This document shows, piece by piece, positions 40,795 through 48,976 of a stretch of DNA of 64,000 nt. This DNA comes from Arthrobacter_M sp030063245 (lineage in GTDB: Bacteria > Actinomycetota > Actinomycetes > Actinomycetales > Micrococcaceae). The DNA is taken from the NCBI RefSeq assembly GCF_051131705.1, contig NZ_CP180316.1:1054001-1118000 (forward strand), given 5' to 3'. Each line of letters begins with the position of its first letter. Position 1 is the stretch's first letter. The position numbers and the translations under genes were made by a program. The notes beneath the pieces were generated by a model. That model was not told the DNA's origin. It saw nothing but the letters and a program-made list of their open reading frames with translations, and searched no databases.

Positions 40795-41580
40795 TCAGTG
40801 GTGGTGTGCGGCCGGGTCGTGGAGCGTGGGCGCCGTGCCGCCGTGGCCGCCGTGCGGGACCGCGTGCAGTCCAGCCGTCGTGGCGGCGAGCCCTGGCGTG
40901 GCAACCGCAGCGACCAGCATCGAGGCGGCAAACATGGCGGCCAGCAGCCGACCCGCAGGCGGGGCAGCCGCCGGAACCGCCGCCGTCGTCCCCTTAACTG
41001 AGGATTCAGCAACCATTGACCCCGCGCCTGTTGATCCCGCGACTGTTGACCCACGATCGGTATCCTGCGCGGATTTACCGGTGCGGTGCAGCCAACCGAG
41101 GCAGCCGAGCATGGCCAGTTCCAGGATGAAGGCGCACGCGGCACTGAGGTCAAAGCTGCGGTTGGCCATGGGCAGCTGCCATAGGCCGTAAATGATGCCC
41201 AGCAGCTGGACCGCCACCGCGATGGGGAGGATTCTGGTGGTCAGGACGGGCCATGCCGCCACCCCGCGGCGCAGGGACCGGATGGCCCACAGGAGCAGGC
41301 ATACGCCCCAGGCCGCCACGATCACGGCGCCGGCAAGCTCAGCCGGAACGGCCACCGTAGTGACCGGCCCTGTCGTGCCAGGAGCGCCCGTTGGGTTGCC
41401 TCCCAGTGCGGCCGCAAGCAGGTTGGAACTGAGTCCGAACGTCAACGCCGCGGCCCCGAAGGCGGCGAATCCCGTGAAGAGGCGCACGGTTTCCGGAAGC
41501 AGGGCCGCGGTGGCGGGCACGGACCCGTTGCGGGTCCGGCCCGCCCGGAAACGTACCCGACCGCCGGTGACGGTGGACAT
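40795..41580 (-). CDS. Hypothetical membrane protein with His-rich tail
   Basis: A 261-residue protein with about five membrane helices: VRLFTGFAAFGAAALTFGLS, AELAGAVIVAAWGVCLLLWA, LPIAVAVQLLGIIYGLWQL, ACAFILELAMLGCLGWL and LLAAMFAASMLVAAVATPG. The loop before the last helix is Thr/Ser/Ala-rich with GSTVAGSTGAGS-like repeats. The C terminus ends HGGHGGTAPTLHDPAAHHH, suggesting metal affinity, though that is only a composition argument. No family recognised. It sits 3 bp from the DUF4383 gene on the same strand, so the two form a likely operon. Confidence 0.65.
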   Translation of the reverse strand: MSTVTGGRVRFRAGRTRNGSVPATAALLPETVRLFTGFAAFGAAALTFGLSSNLLAAALGGNPTGAPGTTGPVTTVAVPAELAGAVIVAAWGVCLLLWAIRSLRRGVAAWPVLTTRILPIAVAVQLLGIIYGLWQLPMANRSFDLSAACAFILELAMLGCLGWLHRTGKSAQDTDRGSTVAGSTGAGSMVAESSVKGTTAAVPAAAPPAGRLLAAMFAASMLVAAVATPGLAATTAGLHAVPHGGHGGTAPTLHDPAAHHH

Positions 41581-41583
41581 CGG

Positions 41584-42006
41584 TTACGCCGTGCGACCGG
41601 CGCCGACGGAACGCCGTGAAACCGTTTTGTCCTGGGAGAGACCGACGCCCAGCAGCAGGACGGCGCTGGCCAGGTGCAGCACATTGTCCGCCCCGTTGAG
41701 TGCAATGATGTTCAGCGAGCTGCCGAGCAGGAACAGACCCAAGATGCCGACCAGCAGATACACGGCGCCGACGGTGGTATTGACGGATTTGGCTGCCGGG
41801 ACCGACTTGAGTCCGGCGATCAGCAGGGCAGCCCCGATGGCCAGGTGGATGATGTTGTGCAGCGGATTGACCGCGAAGACAATGACATTGCTGCCCTCGG
41901 TGGCGAAAAAGCCGATGCCGGCGGTGACGAAGAATCCGAGGATGCCGACCAGAAGGTAGACGGCACCGAAGATCGTTGCAATCAGCCTGTTGGGTGAAGT
42001 GCGCAT
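41584..42006 (-). CDS. DUF4383-domain membrane protein
   Basis: A 140-residue four-helix membrane protein. Two copies of a helix pair are seen: GAVYLLVGILGFFVTAGIGF with NPLHNIIHLAIGAALLIAG, then GAVYLLVGILGLFLLGSSL with NGADNVLHLASAVLLLGVG. This internal duplication and the N(x)xHxxH pattern are typical of DUF4383, a family of unknown function. The conserved His residues in the membrane are notable. It is transcribed ahead of the His-rich membrane protein. Confidence 0.82.
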   Translation of the reverse strand: MRTSPNRLIATIFGAVYLLVGILGFFVTAGIGFFATEGSNVIVFAVNPLHNIIHLAIGAALLIAGLKSVPAAKSVNTTVGAVYLLVGILGLFLLGSSLNIIALNGADNVLHLASAVLLLGVGLSQDKTVSRRSVGAGRTA

Positions 42007-42159
42007 GATAAAAGCCTTCCGTAGCGCGGGGGCGCCGCAGTGCGGTTCCCGGGGTGTCCACAGTTCCGGGCGGAACGTGCAGCCTTAGTTCGCGGCACGG
42101 AAGGTAAAGGATGGGCGGATGCCGAAGAAATCTCCGGGCGGACCCTGCCGGGCGGAAAG

Positions 42160-42636
42160 TTACCCGCCGGTCCGGGGTCCGCGCTGTAGCAGGGGGTCGA
42201 GCCGGAACGGGATCAGCTCGCCCATGGCCAGCGAAGTGTCCGTGCGTTCGACGCCGTCGGAGGCCTGGATCTTGCCGTTGATCCGGAAGAGGTCCTCGGC
42301 ATCGGTGCAGACCACACGGACCAGGAGATCGGCCGCACCGGTGAGCCCGAAGGCCTCGAGGACCTCGGGGATCTGGGCCAATGCCTGGGTGATGGCGCCG
42401 AGCTTCTGCTGCTGGACATGGATCGAGATGAAGGCCAGCAGCGGGTAGCCGAGCGCGGCCGGGTTGATCCGCCGTTCGAAGGACAGAAAGACGTTCCTGG
42501 TTTCCAGCGCCGCCATCCTGGCCTGCACCGTATTGCGGGACAGCCCAAGCGTTTGCGCCAGTGCCACCACGGTGCGGCGGGGATCTTCGGCCAGCGCCAT
42601 CAGGAGCCGCGTGTCGGTGCCGTCCAAGGGTTGCAT
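42160..42636 (-). CDS. Lrp/AsnC-family regulator (BkdR-like)
   Basis: A 158-residue regulator: a helix-turn-helix (DTRLLMALAEDPRRTVVALAQTLGLSRNTVQARMAAL) followed by an effector-binding RAM domain (AFISIHVQQQKLGAITQALAQIPEV, TGAADLLVRVVCTDAEDL). Start 42636 (MQPLDGTD) is preferred over a longer frame because the domain begins there. It is divergent from the E1alpha gene with a gap of 217 bp, so probably controls the branched-chain keto-acid dehydrogenase operon in response to an amino acid, as BkdR does elsewhere. Motif-like TTGCA-containing inverted elements lie at 42631-42645 and 42662-42678. Confidence 0.82.
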   Translation of the reverse strand: MQPLDGTDTRLLMALAEDPRRTVVALAQTLGLSRNTVQARMAALETRNVFLSFERRINPAALGYPLLAFISIHVQQQKLGAITQALAQIPEVLEAFGLTGAADLLVRVVCTDAEDLFRINGKIQASDGVERTDTSLAMGELIPFRLDPLLQRGPRTGG

Positions 42637-42700
42637 AGTGCGCAACGTTAGCACGGTGAAAGGTTGCAAAATAGTGCATTCTGCTCAATTTTGCTCCTCC
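42631..42700. promoter_or_regulatory. Possible Lrp-type operator region between regulator and E1alpha
   Basis: TTGCATAGTGCGCAA at 42631-42645 and TTGCAAAATAGTGCA at about 42664-42678 are related 15-mers. Lrp proteins bind paired degenerate sites of this size, so auto- and divergent control is likely. Confidence 0.45.
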
Positions 42701-42853
42701 CGGTTGTGCCACCCTGCTCCTGTGAGTAGGGTCACAAGACATACGGGCAAGGGAGCCCGTGGACAGTCGAACGGTCACAAACCGGGGCTGGGACGGACCA
42801 TGGACCAAAAATTCGAGGCCGGCCGAGACAATGTGTAAAGGTTGCGTGGAACT

Positions 42854-43975
42854 ATGGTGAAGGACGAGACAGCCCCTACCCGGGGCTTTCAGCAGCCGGA
42901 GATGATCCAGCTCATTACGCCGGACGGAACGCGCGTCGGCCACCCGGAATTTGACCGTTGGCTGCAGGATATTGATGACGAACGGCTGTGCGCCCTCTAC
43001 GAGGACATGGTGGTCATCCGCCGGATCGATACCGAAGCCACGCATCTTCAGCGGCAGGGGGAGCTGGCGCTCTGGCCGCCGCTGCTGGGCCAGGAAGCAT
43101 CGCAGATTGGCTCCGCACGTGCCCTGCGGACCGACGATTTCGTCTTTTCCAGCTATCGGGAAAACGGCGTGGCCTATTGCCGGGGCGTGGACCTGACGGA
43201 CCTGCTCCGCGTCTGGCGCGGCAATGTCTCCTCGGGCTGGGATCCGTTCAGCATCAATATGGCCACGCCGCAGATCATCATCGGCGCGCAGACGCTGCAC
43301 GCCACCGGCTATGCCCTGGGGATCCAGAACGACGGCGCCGATTCTGCCGCCATCACCTACTTCGGCGACGGGGCAGTGAGCCAGGGTGACGTCAATGAGG
43401 CGCTCGTTTTTGCCGCCAGCTTCCAGGTGCCGGTGATCTTCTTCTGCCAGAACAACCACTGGGCCATTTCCGAACCCGTTGGCCTGCAGTCGCACATTCC
43501 GATCGCGGACCGGGCCCCCGGCTTCGGCATCCCGGCCCTGCGCGTGGATGGGAACGACGTGCTCGCCGTGCTGGCCGCGACCCGGATTGCCCTGGACCGT
43601 GCCCGGACCGGCGGCGGACCCACCTTCATCGAAGCGGTCACCTACCGGATGGGGCCGCACACGACGGCGGATGATCCGACCCGCTATCGGGACGCCAATG
43701 AGCTGGAGGACTGGGCCGCCAAGGACCCGATCTCCCGGGTCGAAGCACTGCTGGCCAAGGACGGTCTGCTTACCCCGAAGCTGCAGGACGCCGTGGCCGC
43801 CAAGGCCGACGCCGTCGCCAAAGAAATGCGTGCGGGCTGCATCGGGCTGCCGGAACCGGCTCCGCTGGACGTTTTTGACAATGTGTACAGCACGCACAAT
43901 TCCTGGCTGGACCGCCAGCGTGACCATTATTCCCGCTATCTGGCAACGCTTGCCGGTGCCGAAGGAGGCAACTGA
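42854..43975 (+). CDS. bkdA: Branched-chain 2-oxoacid dehydrogenase E1 component, alpha subunit
   Basis: A 373-residue thiamine-diphosphate enzyme subunit. The ThDP motif GDGAVSQGDVNEALVFAASFQVPVIFFCQNNHWAIS carries GDG and NN. SYRENGVAYCRGVDL, TYRMGPHTTADDPTRYR (phosphorylation-loop region) and LWPPLLGQEA are typical of bacterial BCKDH/PDH-type alpha chains. ATG 42854 is chosen; a TTG 12 nt upstream is the alternative. E1beta starts with a 1-nt overlap. With E1beta and E2, and a divergent Lrp regulator, branched-chain oxoacids (leucine, isoleucine, valine) are the likely substrates rather than pyruvate. Confidence 0.9.
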   Translation: MVKDETAPTRGFQQPEMIQLITPDGTRVGHPEFDRWLQDIDDERLCALYEDMVVIRRIDTEATHLQRQGELALWPPLLGQEASQIGSARALRTDDFVFSSYRENGVAYCRGVDLTDLLRVWRGNVSSGWDPFSINMATPQIIIGAQTLHATGYALGIQNDGADSAAITYFGDGAVSQGDVNEALVFAASFQVPVIFFCQNNHWAISEPVGLQSHIPIADRAPGFGIPALRVDGNDVLAVLAATRIALDRARTGGGPTFIEAVTYRMGPHTTADDPTRYRDANELEDWAAKDPISRVEALLAKDGLLTPKLQDAVAAKADAVAKEMRAGCIGLPEPAPLDVFDNVYSTHNSWLDRQRDHYSRYLATLAGAEGGN

Positions 43976-44985
43976 TGTCGAGCATGACATTTAGCCGGGC
44001 CATTAACGCGGGCCTGCGCAAGGCGATGGAGGATGATCCAAAGGTCCTGCTGATGGGCGAGGACATCGGCAAGCTCGGCGGTGTTTTCCGCATCACCGAC
44101 GGACTGCAGAAGGACTTCGGCCCGCAGCGCGTTCTGGACACCCCGCTTGCCGAGGCCGCCATTCTGGGCACCGCCGTCGGGCTGGCCTACCGGGGCTACC
44201 GGCCGGTGTGTGAAATTCAGTTTGACGGCTTCATCTACCCCGCCTTTGACCAGATCGTCGCCCAGGTGGCCAAGCTGCACTACCGCACGCAGGGCAAGGT
44301 CAAAATGCCCATCACCATCCGCGTTCCGTTTGGCGGCGGCATCGGCTCTCCGGAGCATCATTCCGAATCGCCGGAGGCCTACTTCACCCACACATCGGGG
44401 CTGCGCGTGATCAGCGTGTCCAACCCGCAGGACGCGTACACCATGATCCGGCAGGCCGTTGCCAGCGATGACCCGGTGCTTTACTTTGAACCCAAGCGCC
44501 GTTACCACACCAAGGGCGAGGTGGATGAGACCCAGGAACTCCGGGACGCGCTGCCGATGGAAAGCGCGCGGGTGGTCGTCGCCGGGACGGACGTCACGCT
44601 CGTTGCCTACGGGCCACTGGTGCAGACCGCCCGTGATGCCGCCGTGGCCGCCGCGGATGAGGGGATTTCCGTGGAGGTCATTGACCTGCGCTCGCTGGCA
44701 CCGATAGATTTTGCCCCGTTGGAGGCCTCCGTGCGCAGGACCGGACGGCTGGTCATCACGCACGAGGCGGCGCAGTCCGGCGGGCTTGGCGCGGAGTTGG
44801 CAGCCAGTCTCACGGAACGCTGTTTTTCCTATCTGGAAACGGCGCCGGTCCGGGTGACGGGCTTCGATGTGCCGTACCCACCGTCCAAACTCGAAAAATA
44901 TCATCTGCCCGATCTGGACCGGATACTGGACGGCGTGGACCGTGCACTGGGCCGTCCAAACTCCCTAAGCGGGCTGGAAGGGTGA
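43975..44985 (+). CDS. bkdB: Branched-chain 2-oxoacid dehydrogenase E1 component, beta subunit
   Basis: A 336-residue protein that completes the E1 heterotetramer. Conserved beta-subunit segments: KVLLMGEDIGKLGGVFRIT, DTPLAEAAILGTAVGLAYRG, EIQFDGFIYPAFDQI, RVPFGGGIGSPEHHSESPEAYF and the C-terminal EVIDLRSLAPID. TGATG overlap with E1alpha shows tight coupling, and the following E2 begins within its last codons. Confidence 0.93.
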   Translation: MSSMTFSRAINAGLRKAMEDDPKVLLMGEDIGKLGGVFRITDGLQKDFGPQRVLDTPLAEAAILGTAVGLAYRGYRPVCEIQFDGFIYPAFDQIVAQVAKLHYRTQGKVKMPITIRVPFGGGIGSPEHHSESPEAYFTHTSGLRVISVSNPQDAYTMIRQAVASDDPVLYFEPKRRYHTKGEVDETQELRDALPMESARVVVAGTDVTLVAYGPLVQTARDAAVAAADEGISVEVIDLRSLAPIDFAPLEASVRRTGRLVITHEAAQSGGLGAELAASLTERCFSYLETAPVRVTGFDVPYPPSKLEKYHLPDLDRILDGVDRALGRPNSLSGLEG

Positions 44986-44987
44986 GG

Positions 44988-46427
44988 ATGATTAAGGAAT
45001 TCAGACTCCCGGATCTGGGCGAAGGCCTGACCGAATCCGAAATCGTGGCGTGGAAGGTCGCGGTGGGGGACACGGTCACGCTGAACCAGGTGATCGCCGA
45101 GGTCGAGACCGCTAAGGCCGTGGTGGAGCTGCCCTCGCCCTATGCCGGCGTGATCGCGAAGCTGCATGAGCAGCCCGGCACCGTGGTGGAGGTCGGGTCA
45201 CCGATCGTTTCCTTTGAACTGCCCGGGGCCGACGACGGCGGCAGTGACGGTGCCGCCGTTGGCGCCGGCAGTTCTTCGCTCGCCGACCAGACGGGGAACG
45301 ATGGTTTTCCGGGTGCCAACCAAGCTGGGAGAGGCACTTCTTCGATGCTCGGCCACGGGACGGACCGGCGCGTGGAGACTGCTGACGCCAAGCGCGTCCC
45401 CACCCTCGTCGGGTACGGCGCCGAACTGGAAACGAACGGCCACCCGGCCCGCCGCCGCCGTCGTCTTCCCGCTGCTGCGGTTGCCGCCGCGGTAGGTCAG
45501 GCAGATGTCCCGGCTCAGCGCGAAATTGAGCGGCCCCGCTCAACCCCTCCGGTCAGGAAACTGGCCAAAGATTTGGGCGTTTCATTGGCAGCGATCACTG
45601 GGACGGGACCGAACGGGCTGATTGTCCGCGAGGATGTGCTCGCTGCGGTGTCCGACGGCCTCGAATCCACGCCGTTGGCAGTACAGGAAGACACCGCACG
45701 GCGAGATACTGTACAGGCAGATACCGCCCGCGAGATCCGCACTCCGATCAAGGGCGTCCGCAAACATACGGCGGCTGCCATGGTGGCCAGCGCGTTCACC
45801 GCCCCGCACGTGAGCGAATTCCTCACCGTCGACGTCACGCCCACCATGGACCTGCTCGCCAAGCTCAAGGGCAGCAGGGGGTTCGTGGGCTACAAACTCA
45901 CTCCGCTGACACTGGTGGCGAAGGCGCTGTGCATTGCCGCCGGGCGCCAGCCGTCGGTGAATTCACGCTGGGATGAGGCCAATGGCGAGATCATTACGAT
46001 GAATTATCTGAACTTGGGCATTGCCGCCGCGACTCCGCGTGGACTCATGGTGCCCAATATCAAGGATGCGCAGGCCATGAACCTGATGCAGCTTTCCGCC
46101 GCACTGACCGAGTTGACAGATACGGCGCGGGCCGGAAAAACCACTCCGGCGGCGCTGAGCGGGGGCACCATTTCCATCACGAACATCGGAGTGTTCGGTA
46201 TTGACGCGGGGACGCCCATCCTCAATCCGGGCGAGGCTGCCATCCTGGCCATGGGAGCTGTGCGCCGGCAGCCGTGGGAGTACAACGGTGAAGTCGCCCT
46301 GCGTCAGGTGATGACGCTGAGCCTGTCCTTTGATCACCGGCTGGTGGACGGCGAGCAGGGTTCGCGGTTCCTCGCCGACATCGGCACTATCCTGGCCGAA
46401 CCGGGCATGGTCCTCACGATGATCTGA
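44988..46427 (+). CDS. bkdC: Branched-chain 2-oxoacid dehydrogenase E2 (lipoamide acyltransferase)
   Basis: A 479-residue E2. One lipoyl domain at the N terminus has DLGEGLTESEIVAWKV and VETAKAVVELPSP with lipoyl K43. A Gly/Ala/Ser-rich linker follows, then a peripheral subunit-binding domain near residues 185-222 (PPVRKLAKDLGVSLAAITGTGPNGLIVREDVL). The catalytic domain ends LSFDHRLVDGEQGSRFL with H450 and D454. ATG 44988 is preferred to the overlapping GTG 44982. No E3 (dihydrolipoamide dehydrogenase) gene is in the window, so the complex must borrow a shared E3. Confidence 0.92.
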   Translation: MIKEFRLPDLGEGLTESEIVAWKVAVGDTVTLNQVIAEVETAKAVVELPSPYAGVIAKLHEQPGTVVEVGSPIVSFELPGADDGGSDGAAVGAGSSSLADQTGNDGFPGANQAGRGTSSMLGHGTDRRVETADAKRVPTLVGYGAELETNGHPARRRRRLPAAAVAAAVGQADVPAQREIERPRSTPPVRKLAKDLGVSLAAITGTGPNGLIVREDVLAAVSDGLESTPLAVQEDTARRDTVQADTAREIRTPIKGVRKHTAAAMVASAFTAPHVSEFLTVDVTPTMDLLAKLKGSRGFVGYKLTPLTLVAKALCIAAGRQPSVNSRWDEANGEIITMNYLNLGIAAATPRGLMVPNIKDAQAMNLMQLSAALTELTDTARAGKTTPAALSGGTISITNIGVFGIDAGTPILNPGEAAILAMGAVRRQPWEYNGEVALRQVMTLSLSFDHRLVDGEQGSRFLADIGTILAEPGMVLTMI

Positions 46428-46443
46428 TCCTTGCGCCGAGAGT

Positions 46444-46491
46444 GGAGATGTGCCCCTTGAAATGTGGTCTTGTTTTGTGGGGCAGATCTCC
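46444..46491. terminator. Inverted repeat between E2 and the TetR gene
   Basis: GGAGATGTGCCCC (46444-46456) pairs with GGGGCAGATCTCC (46479-46491) with one mismatch. It lies between convergent genes and can serve both. The rest of the 171-bp gap has no gene. Confidence 0.65.
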
Positions 46492-46598
46492 CACCCATCT
46501 TCGGTATCGTGGCGGGTCGGAGAAGAGCAACATGATTGTCGGCGTGCGTGGCGTCCGCCCGTCTCCTGCTCCCGCAGCTGCTGGCTGCATCCGGGCCG

Positions 46599-47276
46599 TT
46601 AGGCGAGGAGGCCGGCGCGGGCCATGCGTTCGAGGACGGGGCGCGCGGTCCGGGCGGCGATTTTCCGGCCGTGGCTCCGGGCGCTGTGCGGGGTGGAGTT
46701 GATCAGCCCGAAGGTGGCCTGGACCTTGAGCCGGCGGCTGGCGGGGTCCGTGCCGGGCTCGAGCCGGCCGAGTACTGCGACCCACAGGTCAATGTAGCCT
46801 CGCTGGAGTTTGCGCACGGACGCCAGATCCGGGGGTGCGAGATTGTCCAGATCACGGTCCTGGACGCGGATCACATCCGGGTTGGACAGCGCAAAGTCCA
46901 CGTGGAATTCAATCAGCGTGCGCAGTGCTGCCGCGTCGTCCGCCGCGGCGGCCACCACCGAGGTGCCGCCATCGAACAGGTCCGCGCTGACCCCCACCAG
47001 CAGGGCTCCAAGGACGGCCTGCTTGCTGGTGAAATGGCGGTAAACTGCCGGTCCACTGACGCCGGCCGCCGAACCGAGGTCCTCGATGGAGACCCGGTTG
47101 AAGCCGTGCTGGGAAAAAAGGCCGGCGGCGGCAGTCAACAGGGCCTGCCGCCTGTCCGCCTTGGCCAGGCTGCGCAGCGTAGCCTGGCCGCCCTGCGCGG
47201 GCCGGCCGCCCTGCGCGGCGTGGCCGCGCCCCGCGGGCTCGCTTGCGTTGCTCATCATTCCTTCCATAGTGGACAT
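46599..47276 (-). CDS. TetR-family regulator of the leucine/isovalerate operon
   Basis: A 225-residue regulator. The helix-turn-helix is clear: RRQALLTAAAGLFSQHGFNRVSIEDLGSAAGVSGPAVYRHFTSKQAVLGALL. The C-terminal ligand domain is hydrophobic and unassigned. The first 35 residues are a Gly/Gln/Ala-rich leader (GRGHAAQGGRPAQGGQATL); a start at 47252-47255 near GGAAGGA is an alternative. It is divergent from the carboxylase operon, 88 bp away, and is the likely local repressor responding to an acyl-CoA or its product, matching the TetR gene of the mycobacterial accA1-accD1 region. Confidence 0.85.
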   Translation of the reverse strand: MSTMEGMMSNASEPAGRGHAAQGGRPAQGGQATLRSLAKADRRQALLTAAAGLFSQHGFNRVSIEDLGSAAGVSGPAVYRHFTSKQAVLGALLVGVSADLFDGGTSVVAAAADDAAALRTLIEFHVDFALSNPDVIRVQDRDLDNLAPPDLASVRKLQRGYIDLWVAVLGRLEPGTDPASRRLKVQATFGLINSTPHSARSHGRKIAARTARPVLERMARAGLLA

Positions 47277-47282
47277 CACAGA

Positions 47283-47325
47283 TAAGACAGACTAGCCTAA
47301 ACTCAGTTAACAGTCACTAACCAAA
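47283..47325. promoter_or_regulatory. Divergent promoter region TetR / carboxylase beta
   Basis: TAGGCT, read on the minus strand (forward AGCCTA near 47294), is a plausible TetR -10. GTTAACAGTCACTAAC at about 47306-47321 has the GTTA/TAAC arms of a weak palindrome and may be the repressor site. Neither is certain. Confidence 0.4.
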
Positions 47326-47364
47326 ATGCGATGCCGGCTGATGCGAGGAAGCGGGAAGTTGTCG

Positions 47365-48972
47365 ATGGAGACGATTGAAAGCCGGGTGGACCCGGGCAGC
47401 GCGCCGTACGCCGGGAATAAGGCTGCGCAGCTTGCATTGGCGGTGGAGCTGCGCGAGCGGTTGGCGGCAACCGCGTTGGGTGGCCCGGAGCGTTCACGGG
47501 TCCGCCACGTGGCCCGCGGAAAGCTGCTCCCGCGGGACCGCGTCGACCAGCTGCTCGATGAGGGCAGCCCGTTCCTGGAAATTGCCCCGCTGGCCGCCAA
47601 CGGCATGTACGGCAACGATTCGCCCGGCGCCGGGGTGATTGTCGGCATCGGCCTGGTGCACGGCCGGCAGGTGCTGGTCATCTCCAACGACGCCACCGTT
47701 AAGGGTGGAACGTATTACCCAATGACGGTCAAGAAGCATCTGCGGGCGCAGGAGATCGCGCTGGAGAACCGGCTGCCGTGCATTTACCTGGTGGATTCCG
47801 GCGGCGCATTCCTGCCCAAGCAGGACGAGGTCTTCCCGGACAAGGAGCACTTCGGACGGATCTTCTTCAACCAGGCACAGCTTTCCGCGGCCAAAATTCC
47901 GCAGATCGCCTCCGTGATGGGCTCCTGCACCGCCGGCGGCGCCTACGTCCCGGCGATGAGCGACGAGACGGTCATCGTGCGCAACCAGGGCACCATCTTT
48001 CTGGGTGGCCCCCCGCTGGTAAAGGCCGCCATCGGGGAGATTGTCACGGCCGAGGAGCTCGGCGGTGGGGACGTGCACTCCAAAATTTCCGGCGTCACCG
48101 ACCATCTGGCCGAAAATGACCAGCATGCGCTGCAGATCGTCCGCGACATTGTCGCCACTCTGCCCCGACCGGCGGCTCCGGCCTGGGATATGGAAACCAG
48201 CATCGAGCCGGAAGCCGACCCGGCGAACCTGTACGGTGCGGTACCCACTGACCTCAACACCCCCTATGATGCGCACGAAATCATCGCGCGGATCGTGGAC
48301 GGCAGCCGTTTCCACGAATTCAAAAAGAACTACGGCACCACGCTGGTCACCGGCTTTGCCCGCCTGCACGGCCACCCGGTGGGCATCATCGCCAACAACG
48401 GTGTGCTCTTCAGCGAATCCGCCCTCAAGGGTGCGCACTTCATCGAACTGTGCGACCAGCGCGGGATTCCTTTGATCTTCCTGCAGAACCTCTCCGGTTT
48501 CATGGTCGGCAAGGACTATGAGCAGGGCGGCATCGCCAAGAACGGCGCCAAGATGGTCACCGCCGTCGCCACAGCCCGCGTACCCAAGCTGACCGTCGTC
48601 GTCGGCGGCTCATTCGGTGCCGGCAATTACTCGATGTGCGGACGCGCCTACGGCCCGCGCTTCCTCTGGATGTGGCCGGCCAGCCGGATCTCCGTGATGG
48701 GCGGCAACCAGGCCGCCTCGGTGCTGGCCACCGTCAAGCGCGAGCAGATCGAGGGCCGCGGCGGGCAATGGTCCGCGGCCGAGGAGGAATCGTTCAAGGC
48801 CCCGATCAAGGCACAGTACGAGGATCAGGGCAGCCCCTACTATTCCACCGCCCGGCTGTGGGACGACGGCGTTATTGACCCTGCTGACACGCGGACCGTG
48901 CTGGGTCTCGCCCTCGATGTCTGTGCCCAAGCGCCGCTGCCGGACACCTCCTTCGGCCTCTTCAGGATGTGA
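47365..48972 (+). CDS. accD1: Acyl-CoA carboxylase beta subunit (3-methylcrotonyl-CoA type)
   Basis: A 535-residue carboxyltransferase. Domain order: LRERLAATALGG, RARGKL-type start (VARGKLLPRDRVDQLLDEGSPFLEIA), VVGIGLVHG, NDATVKGGTYYPMTVKKHLRAQEIA, LVDSGGAFLPKQDEVFPDKEHFGRIFFNQA, and the acyl-CoA half FLQNLSGFMVGKDYEQGGIAKNGAKMVTAV with SFGAGNYSMCGRAYGPRFLWMWP. These are diagnostic of methylcrotonyl-type carboxylases, which carboxylate 3-methylcrotonyl-CoA in leucine breakdown. ATG 47365 has GGGAAG 7 nt upstream; ATG/GTG upstream at 47326 is less likely. Paired with the alpha subunit 4 nt downstream. Confidence 0.92.
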   Translation: METIESRVDPGSAPYAGNKAAQLALAVELRERLAATALGGPERSRVRHVARGKLLPRDRVDQLLDEGSPFLEIAPLAANGMYGNDSPGAGVIVGIGLVHGRQVLVISNDATVKGGTYYPMTVKKHLRAQEIALENRLPCIYLVDSGGAFLPKQDEVFPDKEHFGRIFFNQAQLSAAKIPQIASVMGSCTAGGAYVPAMSDETVIVRNQGTIFLGGPPLVKAAIGEIVTAEELGGGDVHSKISGVTDHLAENDQHALQIVRDIVATLPRPAAPAWDMETSIEPEADPANLYGAVPTDLNTPYDAHEIIARIVDGSRFHEFKKNYGTTLVTGFARLHGHPVGIIANNGVLFSESALKGAHFIELCDQRGIPLIFLQNLSGFMVGKDYEQGGIAKNGAKMVTAVATARVPKLTVVVGGSFGAGNYSMCGRAYGPRFLWMWPASRISVMGGNQAASVLATVKREQIEGRGGQWSAAEEESFKAPIKAQYEDQGSPYYSTARLWDDGVIDPADTRTVLGLALDVCAQAPLPDTSFGLFRM

Positions 48973-48976
48973 CCCG

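Noticed and set aside
39918..41153. Long minus-strand open frame (411 codons)
   Set aside because: It is Arg/Thr/His repeat-like, crosses the non-coding repeat tract and the antisense of the symporter relic and membrane gene, and has no family match.
41339..43990. Long minus-strand open frame (883 codons)
   Set aside because: It covers the antisense of DUF4383, Lrp and E1alpha genes; it is open only because of GC-rich third positions.
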